DNA of 64,000 nt from Labia minor (lineage: Eukaryota > Arthropoda > Insecta > Dermaptera > Spongiphoridae), in NCBI GenBank assembly GCA_963082975.1, contig OY720345.1, forward strand, positions 56,650,528 to 56,714,527, read 5' to 3'. The translations under genes were made by a program, and so were the position numbers. Below the pieces are notes generated by a model. The model saw only the letters and a list, made by a program, of their open reading frames with translations. It searched no databases and was not told the DNA's origin. Shown here piece after piece: positions 25,754 to 37,795 of this stretch. Each line of letters begins with the position of its first letter. The stretch's first letter is position 1.

Positions 25754-28700
25754 TTTACTTTAATTCATGCTAAAAAGATAATTTATTTCAATTTACAAGG
25801 CTTAAGAATAAACAATTGATTTATTCAATTAATAGTTTTGTCCTTAAACTCAAAACCTTTACCTCGTCCTAATTTCTGTACAAATATAGGTCACAAATAA
25901 CCAAAAAAATGAAAATGTCAGAAATAGTATATATTATATTACCATGAATAAAGCAAGAAAAATTTTAACAAATTAAATGATTAGGAAAAGTTACGTTAAA
26001 CTTTAAAATAAAAAAAATGTGATTTTGCAAATCATTTTGACAATAAAAAAAGTGCAAAATAAATGTCATTCATGAGCTAAATATCACAGTTTATTTTATA
26101 AAAAAAGATGACTTACCCATAAATTAATTTAATAAAATAGTTATTAAATAAAAATGATACAAAGCTAATTAAAATAATGTTTTACTTCATTCATGATGAA
26201 CTAAAAAACTTACAGTAACTCATATGATTACGTCTGCTTATCGGAAATTACGTGGCAAGCATATCCCTGATACGCCTAATGTCCGTACGCGTATGTCTTC
26301 GTGGAAAATTAGATGCGCACTCTAGTGATAGAACTTAAAATTATACACTTTAAGCAAATATTTCAAATTTGGTTCATTTGTTTGTAAATTGAAAATTAAT
26401 TTAAAATAAGTATAGTTTAATTTCATATTCATTTTTTTGCAATGTCAATTAATGAATAAATAAAATATCAAGAATGACACTGAAATTAACTGAGATCGCA
26501 TAAGTGAAAATAAAATTAATCATTTGAATATATTTTATTTTTAATATTCAAAAATAGCATTTTAATTTATAAATTTAATATTTTAAATTATTTTAAATTA
26601 ACATTTGTATTAATAAATATTTTGAAAGTTAATTTAAGATAAATACACAATAAAAATGCTATTTTTACATATTTTTAAAATGCATTATTTATATTATTAA
26701 TAAATCTATATATTATTAATATATTTTTTTATTTTCACTAAATAAAATTTTAACTTTTAATTTGATAATTCGAAATTTCTTGTAGTAAAATAGTAGAAAT
26801 CTACGAAATTCTTTATAAATCTATGCAACTGATATATATATATTAAAGAAAAATAAATAATGCAGGATTTACACAGAAAAGTAAATATAGCATATATTAT
26901 TTACTTCGGTTTGAAAATATTCAGGAACGTCTTTTCCTTACAAAGAATTATTAAGTGGTAAAATTAAATTACCAATTTTAATTCATCATTGCAATTGAAT
27001 ATCGATAATTTTATTTTAGATTAAATATGCTTCTGAGTGTATAAATATAATATATTATACATAGTAAATTGGACTTTGCCATTGATATTGATAAAAATGA
27101 ATATGCATTCAATCTTTTTTACAAAAACAATATTTTATGAAAGCTCAATGAAAATGAGTTTTATGATAAGATAATTTTTTTGTTTATCTTATTTAATATA
27201 AAACAATATTATCAATATTACAATTCTAAAATTAACTAAAAAACTTGTCAAACTAAACAAGTTATTCTTAAATTATTTATAATGATTTAAGATTATTCTA
27301 TATCTTTTTTTGTAGTATTTATAATTTTTTAAATGTTCGCTTTTCATATATAATTTCCCATAAATATCTGCTAATTATTCTTTTTAAATATAAAAAACAC
27401 ATTAATATTTAAAATTTAATCACTAAATATCAAAAAAAAACATTAATCTTTTATTTCTAGTAATAAGGGACATTAATATATTTTCATATATTTATTTTGT
27501 TTTCATTAAAAATACCATATCAAAATACTTATATTTATACAAATTGCTTTTTGAAGTTTTTTTAATTTTTATTTTAGGAAATGGGGGATATGTCAGTTAA
27601 TATAATTTTATAGATGTCTATTTTTTTATCGAGGGTTAGTTACACTTGATGAAAGAGCATAGTCTTCTGTCTAGTCGAAAAATTATAATATATATCTATT
27701 GTTGTTTGCTTGAATAAATAATAATAAAGTCTATATTTTATGATAACATACAGGATTTATACAAATACTGTTGAGGATGAATATAATCCGGCTACTTTTG
27801 AATTTACCTGCTGATGAACTATTTATGAGCAATCAGGAATACTAGAAATAATCCAGACGTTTTTTAATTGTTGACTTGCTGGAATGTATAAATAAAATAT
27901 TGTTATTTAATGACCATAATAGAAATAGAAATATTAGCTATTGAATCAGGTGTACTAGAAAATTCCAGACATTTTTTAATTCATGACTTGGTGGAATGTA
28001 TAAATATGTAAACATTTTTAAATTGTAAGCAATGTATAAATAAGATATTTTTAAATATAAATATGTAATGGTTATTTAATGGCCATAATCGAAATATTAG
28101 CTTTTTTCACATTAAAAAATATAAAACTAATATTTAATATATGGAAAAATTAAAAGATTATATGTTAAAATAAACGTATATATCAATCAATTAAAATCAG
28201 TCTGAAATTATAAATAATTTACATTTAAATCTAGAAAAATAATTAGTAATAATAATAATTAATATATTGTTCATATAATACATATAAATTGTTAAATATA
28301 ATATACTATAAACTAAATAGAAGTGGAAAGGTATCTTACTCTCAAATACTCTGAGTGCTTTCCTTTCTCTTAGTTATAATACTATATTATAGTTTTTTAT
28401 GTAAATGATATTAGGAATGGATATGATAATATCTTAAAAATAACTTATACAGATTTTTTATTTTCTAACCAATTTGAAATCTCGAAAAATAAAGAGTTCA
28501 TAAGATCTTTAAAAAGTTCTAATATATTTTATTTGAATATGATATGAAGCAATTTTAAGTATTATTCAAAATTTGAATTAATTTACAGTATATATATATA
28601 TGAATATTTCATGCATACTTGGTGTTTCACAAAGATATTTACATCATTATTTGCTCGTTATTTATAAGTTTTTCATATTTTTTAAATTCAATAACAATTT

Positions 28701-29788
28701 GAATAATCAATTATTAAAAAATAACTGTGCTAACAAATATCACTTATTAAACAAGTAATAAAATATAATATGTACATTAATAAATATAACATTTTATATA
28801 AGCATTTACATTAAATATCATAAAATATATATTCGTCATTTAAATATAAAATGCAAATATTTCATAAATATTATTGATTTAAAAGTTAAATTGATGATGT
28901 GAATAATTCATAATCATTTACCATTAAAATGTTTACAAGTTAAGAATAAAAATAGAATATATATATAAATATAAAATTTTATAAGGATATTGGATTTTCT
29001 GATATTTTTTTTAAACAATATTATTAAAGATAAAGAAAGATTTAAGTATCACACACATAATTATTTTTTTTTTCAAATATGATTTATAATTAATTTAGTA
29101 TAAATGATAAAAATCTTTTGAGAATATAATGAAAATCAAATTTAAAATATTGTAGTGATTTCTAATAAGTCCTCAAACTTCATGAATTTATGAAATTAAC
29201 AAATTGTCAATTATTAATTATTATTAAGATTAAAAAATAAAGGAGCTAATATATTAATATTTAATAAAATTTAAATATAAAAACATTGATAACTCGAGAA
29301 TTATAAAGAACAATTTGACAAGATGCAGAAAGATATAAGCAATTTCTAAATCTTAATTTCTTCACTCTGTGCCGAAAGCAAAATTTATTAAAACTATTCT
29401 GATAATATTAATTATGAAAATCTTTCTCTTAAAAGAACAAAGATTTAATTTATAATTGTCTTTCATAAAACATAATTAAAAATGCCAAGAAAAATATTGA
29501 TCGATTATTACAAATAAATTTCTCAATATGCTTATATTTCTATAATTTCAAAGATATTATATTTATAGCATAAGTGAAATTTCTATTAAATATTAAAATT
29601 ATGAAAATTTTTTTTTATTTTATTATTAATTAATCTAGTCATTAATCTTTCTATCCAAGAGTGGATTAAGCTAAATTTTTTTTAAATGTGTTGAATAAAA
29701 ATTCATAAAATTGTGTTTTTAATGAATTATAATTAATCGAAATAGATTCCTTATTTAAAAAAATGCATTTTTTATATAAGATAATATT
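25754..29788. other. 4-kb AT-rich spacer upstream of Sec24
   Basis: The first few hundred bases should hold the Sec24 promoter and 5' UTR; a GC-richer patch at about 26217-26325 (ACGTCTGCTTATCGG, CCGTACGCGTATGTC) is the best promoter candidate. The rest has no recognised exon or RNA gene. A partial tandem duplication is at 27831-28102. Confidence 0.45.
27831..28102. repeat. Diverged tandem duplication, two units
   Basis: The unit at 27831-27940 (CAATCAGGAATACTAGAA ... GACTTGCTGGAATGTATAAATA ... AATATTAGCT) recurs at about 27945-28102, lengthened by an extra AT-rich segment and with scattered substitutions. No coding content and no sign of further copies. Confidence 0.7.
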
Positions 29789-32700
29789 TTAGGCTGAATT
29801 TAGTAGTTTATTTATCGAATTTAATTTATTATCTAAGTCAGGCATATTTTCCAAAGTTTTCAAATAAATCAAAGAATTTTTAATATCGTTGTCAATAAAA
29901 TGTGATTTTAATTTTTCTGAAAAACGAAAAATAAAGACAATTAATAGGTAAATTATATTATTATTAGTTATTATTAATATTATTATGAAACTTACTAGAA
30001 TGCAAAAGTTGAGTTATTAAAGTGAGTATATTTTGTAGACTTTCTGTTTGTGGAGGATTTGTTTTGTCGGTATATTTTTTTATAAGTGCATTTATTTTTT
30101 GTCCTAATTCAAATTTCACAAGATCATTTTCACTTTCTTCAAGTGCTAATAAAGCAAATAAATTGAGAGCAACAAGAGCTTCATTATGCATTACTGGATG
30201 TTCAGTGTCGATCATTCTAATAAGTGGTGGTAATGCGCCTAATTTTACCAGAGTTTTGACTACTTTCTGATCTCGGCTGTGTTTAGCAAGCCATGCTAAT
30301 AATCTACTAGCTTCTCCTTGAACGCCTGGATGATCTTGAGTTCCACACCATTCAACTAATCGTTGTATTAATGTTTCTTGTATACCCAAATGTTTTGCAG
30401 CTTCCACTAAAATTTAAATGTTTTTATTTTAATAAACATTTGATGAAGTAATTATATATGGATAATTTCATTGAGATTTTTAAAAATTATTCATAGAATA
30501 GCTTAAAATAATTATTAAATTGGATATAATTTTATAGAAATATATTACCCTGGCCATCAATTACTATACGTAAAGTTCCCAAAAGTTTAAAAACAACTGG
30601 AAAAGTAGGAATTTCTAACATGGGCAAAACAGCTTCTACAAGGCCGGCATTTAAAATTATAGATTTATTTGTTACAGGAATTACCAAATTTCTGCAATAA
30701 AAAATAATATTAATTTCTATAAAACAAAATAAAAAAAAATATAAAAATGAAACCTAAGAGCACTAAGTAGAGCATGTTGAAGACGAATATCGTGATTAGA
30801 TGTGTTGTTCTTTTTTACAATCTCAAGTAATTTAGTTGCAACACCTGCTTCAACCATTTCTTTACAATGTTTATCTGCAATAATCAATTTAATAAATAAT
30901 TAAATTATATTAATTTAAGCATTATATATATATATAAAAATAAATATAAATGTTCTGTTGAAAAATAACTGATCATAAATTAAGCCTATTAAACTAGACA
31001 TTATTATTAGTAATAATTATTAAAAAGTAAAAATAAAATTAAAACGTTCTAAGACTTTATACAAGTTTCTTATACATGCCTGTACGAGCAAAATTTCCCA
31101 TAGCCAAAACCGCTGTAATTTGCAAATCTTCATCTGCATCCTGAAGCCAATTTATCATACTATGAAATAATTTCCCTTTACTTTCTTGATATAATATGTC
31201 CATACTTTCATCTAGAAACATTTTTAAAAATATTGTTTTAATAACTATTTTTTTTTATTATTATATAAATTAAGAGAATAATATTCATTAGATTAAAAAA
31301 ATATTAAAATATAATTAAAAAATTTGTAAATGATTTAGTGACCTGTTTATTGATATTGATTAAAGAGAGAGTACAAAAACATTTTATTAATATGGAAAGT
31401 GTATAAATTATCTAAATAATAATAAATATCAATAAGATACCTATGAATTTTATGGAAAATTCAAAATAAACATTAAGAAATGTTACAAGCAACGTTAATT
31501 ATAAGAGTAAGTTAGTAAATTGTTTAATCGTAAATTTAAAAATTATAAATAATTAGGAATAGGAAGTCTTGCTAAAATGGGTAAGAACCGTATCACCAAT
31601 AAAAAAAGAAAATTTAAAAAAATGAGAAAATATTAACTATATTAAAATTTTTAAATTAATTTATTTTTAATTGAATTGATTTGTTTAAATTTATGTATAG
31701 TAATATATTCGTTTATTGAATATATTTTATATTTATAAAACAATGAGTATATTAACTTCATGATATTCTTGTTGAATATAGAATAAATACTTATGTGAAT
31801 TAAAGAATTTTAACAAAATTTAAAAAAATACTTTAATTTTATAAAATAACATACTAAATCTTTCAATGACATTAAGTCTAGGGTGAGAGAGGGTAATATT
31901 TAAAAATGTTAAAATTGAAATACATGAGACCAATTTTTTTGTCACATGTGAATAAATTAATTTCAAAGTAAAATATTTCTTAATTTTCTTTGATAAATAA
32001 AGAATATAAAAAACATTTTTAGATTTTACAAAAAAAAAACTATTTATAAGAAAATCAATTAAGAAATCATTACCGAAAAAGCAATGACAATAGGTGGGGT
32101 AGAAATAAATGAAAATCATGTTTAAAGGCGTGGTTGGAAAAATTTAATTGTTAAGATAAAAATTTTCAAATTCAGTAGTGTCTTAAACCAAGATAGATGA
32201 ATGAGCAAAAATCAAGAAAAATATAAAATAATACTAACCTCCAGTAAGTACTAATACAATTAAATCACAAGCTAACTTGAGTAAATTTCTTTTATCATCA
32301 GAATCAACTTGTGATTTATGAGTATCAATTAAAGCAACAAGAAGTTCACATAAGCCAGCTCGAGCTAATCTTGTTTTAACAAGTTCATTATCAGCTTGCC
32401 CATGCAATAATTCAAGACACATTTCTGATAATTCAGGTGATGATGCAGCCCCAAGCAAAGATACAATGGTTTTACAAAGTGTATCATCCAATAAGTTTCC
32501 TTCTGATCCTCTTATATCTAAATAAAATAGAAATCAATAAAAAAAGAAGGAAAAAGAAAATTAAAATCAATCAATTACCGGAGTCAGTAAATAAACCAAG
32601 AATTAACAAAGTATGATTCGCACAAGATTCTGTTTCAAAATCAGTTCCATCTACTTGTAAAAGTTGATTAAGTAATGGCATTACGCCTAAATGAAAAGCC

Positions 32701-33491
32701 TTAAAGAATGTAATATGTAGTAAGTAAATTTAAAATAAGAAAAATGTATTTTATTTTTAAATATATACAGAATTTTGTAATTCCTCTTGATCCATTAAAA
32801 GATTTAGAAGAAATCCTGAAGCAGTATTTCTTAATTGTTTTCCTTTTTCTTTTTCATCAAGTCCTTTTTTCAACATGTTGATTAGAACTGGTAGGCAACC
32901 AGTTGAGATTACTTTTTTACGTCCATCGTCTAAAATTATTTTAAGTGATCAAAATAATTTTAATATCATGAAATTTTTCCAAAGAAAAAATTAATAAAAT
33001 ACCATTTTCATAACAAAGATTTCCAAGAGCTCTACATGCCTGACTGGCGAGCTCCATATCAGTGGATCCCAAGTGTTTTGCAATAGTTGAAACAAGGGTT
33101 TTCGATTGACAACACTGTGCTCTCCCTTCAGGTGTTTTAGCTAATTCAGCAATAGATTTACAAGCATGAATAATAACAGAATTTGGTACATCAGATGAAG
33201 TGATTTTTTCTAATTGACCGACTAATTCAGATGAATTTTCTTAAAGAAATAATATACATTATTGTCAAAAATTGCATGTTTTATAATTAATTTAATTAAA
33301 ATAAAATACCCAAATGCTCTTGTAATTTTTCTGTAATATTTTCTAATAAAAGTTTTATAGTTTCTTCATCAGTTGAGATTTTCAATTTTTCTATTAATTG
33401 TGGTAATTCTTCTTTTATATCTATGAAAAGTATAATAAATTTTACTCAGGGTCAAAACTGATTTCAATGATTTATTGAATTTACCTGACAT
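29789..33491 (-). CDS. RAP1GDS1: Rap1 GTPase-GDP dissociation stimulator (SmgGDS, armadillo repeats)
   Basis: Armadillo-repeat protein that binds small GTPases of the Rho, Rap and Ras families with polybasic tails, as exchange factor and prenylation chaperone; the Drosophila counterpart is vimar. Eleven exons keep phase to 616 codons: 33491-33485, 33420-33310, 33239-33003, 32929-32769, 32699-32579, 32517-32239, 31211-31080, 30874-30754, 30691-30549, 30406-29996, 29916-29789. This is close to the vertebrate length of about 607. Arm-type helices recur throughout (SQACRALGNLCYEN, ITAVLAMGNFARTG, LQHALLSALRNLVIP, NEALVALNLFALLAL). Exon 1 holds only ATG TCA G. The exon 7 donor is GC rather than GT (see findings). 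It diverges from the BTB-ZF gene. Confidence 0.9.
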
Positions 33492-34212
33492 TTTGATACA
33501 ATTTTGTAGGTTATATATAAATAAATTTTAGATTAATATAAATTTACTTTTAAATAATTTCAAATTTTTACTTCTTATAATTAAGTGAATAATAATTTTT
33601 TATATAACATCATAAAAAAAATGATTATTCAAATATATTGTCATGTGAGAATCCTACATTTGTTGATCTTTGTGTTTCAATATGTATTTCATGAGTGATT
33701 TTGACAGTAGATGATTAGTAATTATTTATTTGTTTTTAGCGACATCTTTAAGTGGCAGTTTAAAAGCTCTTAAATAGGATGTGCATTTCAACCCTCTTTC
33801 TACCCCTCAAAGAGTCATGGTTCACAATCGATCGATACCTTGGAACTAAACTCCTATTGGCTGCTGGTATGTTACCTATGCATCTTATTGGCCGATCTCT
33901 TGGATAATCCATAATGCGGACCAATCAAACAAACCGATCATCGATTTTTCATTATCACATCGACGGTTCATTCCCATTCTAAATTCTCAACAAATTTAAT
34001 CATATTATCTTAGGTAAATAAACATAAGATAATCTCAAATTATACTATTCAAATTTTTTGCTTACTAATATTTAAAATATAACTTTATTAATAGTTTTAT
34101 TTATTTCTATTCTTGTGTGATTATATTTTTAAAAATATAAGTGAAAATTAAAAAAAATTATGTTCCCCACTTCTTCTGGCAACCCTAATCTTTAAGGAAT
34201 CTATTGTTTCAG
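33492..34212. promoter_or_regulatory. Bidirectional promoter region with three CCAAT boxes
   Basis: This spacer separates RAP1GDS1 (minus) from the BTB zinc-finger gene (plus). A GC-richer core at about 33760-33975 contains CCAAT motifs: ATTGG at 33856-33860, ATTGG at 33887-33891 and CCAAT at 33921-33925, spaced about 30 bp apart, as in NF-Y-bound promoters. An ATCGATCGAT stretch lies at about 33829. A TTTCAG acceptor at 34207-34212 two bases before the BTB gene's ATG implies a non-coding first exon for that gene inside this region. Confidence 0.55.
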
Positions 34213-34214
34213 AA

Positions 34215-36124
34215 ATGTCGGCTGCCGAATGTGACAACTTCCAACTAAAATGGCATAGTTTTAGCCAACATTTACATTCTTCAATTGCAAGATTATATTG
34301 TTCAGATGCATTTACTGATTTAACTTTAGCCACTGTAGATGGGCATCAAGTAAATGCCCATCGATTTGTTCTCTCAGCATGTAGTCTGTATCTGAATCAG
34401 CTTCTAAGAAATACCAGGGCTCCAAATGTTGTAGTTGTGCTTCCTTCAGAAATTAATTATCGTACTCTTAGAATTCTTGTAGAATATATGTATAGTGGTG
34501 AAGCAACTGTAAATTATGGTCAATTAGATAATATTCTTAAAGCTGCTCATATTTTGGGTGTTCGAGGACTGTGTAAAGAAAAACAAAACGGTATTATTAA
34601 AAAAAAATACTATTAAAGCAGTAGTTCTAAAACTGGTTTTGATATTTTCAAGATTTAAATATTTTCTTATAAATTTTAATTTACATTTTTAAATATTTTT
34701 TTTAAACAGAGAAATAGTTTAAGGACTACTGTTTAAAAAATAAGAATTAAATAAATGTATAAAGCTTTTTAATGTTTTTTAGAAGGTACAAGATCTCTCT
34801 TGAAACCAGAATTATTTCGAAAGCCAGTTATAAGAGAACCTGGAAGTAGTATAAAGGAGAGAAGGGACTCACAAGCAAATGATTCGCCACCATCAGATAT
34901 ATCTCAACCCACTGCTCAAAGTTCCTCTGAACCTTCTTGTTCGTTACCAGATGAATCAAATAATCATAATAACTCTAGTCCAAATAATTTACAAGAAAAC
35001 TTAACAAATGAACATAAAGAAGAAATTAGTATTGAAATGGATCCTATACAATTACTTGTGAAACAAGAACCAATAGACTGGGAAGAATCAGATCCAATTG
35101 AAGATAATTCGAATACATCAATAACACCTGATATTCATACTAAACATGTAAGATTGTACAATTTTATCATTATTAGGATAAATGTTAATAAATTTTTTTT
35201 GTTTCTAGGAAATTGTAAATTCTATGGAAGAAGATTATGAAGAAGATGAAGAAGATGATGCGTTGTATACTCCATTAACTTGTGATTTATGCCAAAAGAC
35301 ATTTCATGCACCTGGTGAATGGGTAAGACATATTCAATCACATCCAGAAGCACAAGAAAATCGTAATAAGGATAAAAATAGAAGACATAAAGAGGTAGAT
35401 ATAATAAATTATATTTCTAATAATATAATTTTGTTTTAAATTAAATAAAAGCTTGAAACTAAAAAAATTATTTATTAATAAATAAATGTAAAAGTCAATG
35501 CCACATGATAATAATTATTTAGACTAAATGTTTATTTTTTTATTTTTTTAAAAAATGGTCGATATTAAATTCAATTCAATTTAAATAAAACATTAAAATA
35601 TAAATATTTTAATTTTTAAATATCTTACTTTAATTTAAAAGGAAGTTTATACCTATTCAATCTTAATTACTATAAAAAATATACATATCAGTTCATAAAT
35701 TTGACTAATATTAGATATGATCCTATTAGAAGATTGAATTATTCGTTTCTTATTTTTACAGGATGGAGATAATGAATATCCACCACTACATTGCGATCTT
35801 TGTTCCAAAGTTTTTTCAAATCCTGGTGATTGGGTAAGACATATACAATCTCAACATACTGAAGAACAGCTTGCATTAAGTAATAAATCGAGTGAAGTTG
35901 TACATAAGTTCGTCAGGCGTTCATTGCCAAATAGAAATAAGTGTCATTTGTGTAACAAAACGTTTCCTTCACATGCCTCCATGGTGATACATAAGCGAAC
36001 GCACACTGGTGAAAAACCTTATGTCTGCGGAGTGTGCTCTAAAGGATTTAATGTGAAATCCAATCTTCTTAGACATTTAAGAACCCTCCATGACCGCATC
36101 GTATCCCCTGCAACAGTAGAATAA
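34215..36124 (+). CDS. BTB/POZ protein with four C2H2 zinc fingers
   Basis: Likely nuclear DNA-binding transcription regulator. Four coding exons, 34215-34590, 34783-35147, 35209-35394 and 35762-36124, join in phase to 429 codons. Residues 1-125 form an insect ttk-type BTB domain (NFQLKWHSFSQHLHSSIARL, FTDLTLATVDGHQVNAHRFV, LVEYMYSGEATV). A polar Ser/Asn-rich linker contains VKQEP, a SUMO-type motif, and an acidic run. Fingers 1 and 2 sit on separate exons and are near-duplicates (CDLCQKTFHAPGEWVRHIQS and CDLCSKVFSNPGDWVRHIQS). Fingers 3 and 4 are joined by a TGEKPY linker. The start follows a 5' UTR splice acceptor. I cannot assign it to a named family. Confidence 0.88.
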
Positions 36125-37795
36125 AAATAAAATACTAGAGTATAATATATATATCTATATATATTATATCCTCTTATAATTTTATTTTTTTCATAAAAGA
36201 TATTTTAAATTAACTACAGTTTATCTGTAGGTTGTAAATATATTAATTTCCTTCCAAAATATATCTATTATATTATTAAATAAAATAAAAGTAGTACAGT
36301 ATTTAAAATTATGTATTTTACTTGCTTTAGGGATCTAATGCTCAAATTATCCAGAAATTCCAATCAAATAATTACTAATAACTTTGACTTAATATATGAT
36401 ACTTTCCAGCTTTGGAGCGTAGTATTATATTATATTGTAATTCTAAAATTTTCGGAATAACTTCTTATATAGCAATTTATTTAATATAAATAATATATCA
36501 TATTTATTAAAAGAAATTCAATTTTGAGAAAAAGAGTCAATGTTAGATGTTGTTTATGATATCGTAAAAATTAAAAATATAATGATTAGATATTATATTT
36601 TGGATGAATTAAGACATTTATGACTTCTGTTATAAATATTATTTTATATAACAATTTTTCATTGTGAGCATTTACTTTCATATAATAATTTTCATTACAA
36701 ATATTAACAAATTATTTATTTTATTTTTATAATTCTTATATAATTATTTGAAACGTTTAAGACGGCATATGACTTTGGAGTTATTATTACCTCCGAGCTT
36801 CGTTGATCAAAGATGAAATTTCCAGTGCTTCGGAATAATTTAATAAATTTTTAATTGTTCTGGAAAAGTTTAAATTAAGAGATTGGAATTTGAAATAACT
36901 AACATTCAAATTTAAAAATGACATTTGTTTACATTTTCATATAATTACATATTTCTTTCTACACCCATCTTCATACCACTAGGCGCCTTCAAATTAATTA
37001 AATGCTAATGTTAATTTATAGAATAATTTTTATAAAAAAATTTCACACCTAGAATGCCAAAATTATGAATAATTTATTAGTACTAGCTTCAGCGGTACTT
37101 ATACTAAAATAATTAATTAAATTATTTATATAATGATATCTTTCTAATTGCTCATTAAACCAAAAATTAAAAATTTTATAAATTATTTGTAAAAAGGAAA
37201 GAATGTAATTATTTAAATAATTATTCAATTAATTAATAAACTAAATATTTCTATTTATTTTTTATTCAAAGTAGAATTATATAAATTAAAAATTGTATTT
37301 ATAATGTAGAAATTTAATGTATTATTTTTATCTATAAAACATGTATATTCGGAATATAAATAATTGGATTCATATTTTAAAGAAATGAAAATTGTGAAAT
37401 CCACAACATAATTTAATTATTTTAAACATTCTCAAATAAAATAATTGTAATATAAAATACTCCAAACTTGACAATATGTCATCATACTAATTATTTAAAT
37501 AGAAACTTAAAAAAAATCTTCCTTCCTTCCTTCTTAATTGATAAATACATTTGCAATAATTTAAGGAATATTTTTTTTGAAAATTCTTTAATAAAAATAA
37601 ACATTTTAAAAATGAATTTTTTCTCCTTTATTTTACTACTATTTATTTAAGATTTTTTTATATTTATATTCATATTCATTTTAAAAAGAAAATTATTTTA
37701 TATTATATTTTATCAATTTAGAAGAAATTGATTCGTTTAAATTTAACAAACAATTATTACAATTTATATTAATGTTTTAAATAATAATCTATACA
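36125..37795. other. AT-rich intergenic stretch between convergent genes
   Basis: Holds the 3' ends of the BTB-ZF gene and PRPF6. No exon, RNA gene or bounded repeat recognised. A less AT-rich island at about 36760-36850 (AAGACGGCATATGACTTTGG) has no identifiable function. Confidence 0.5.
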
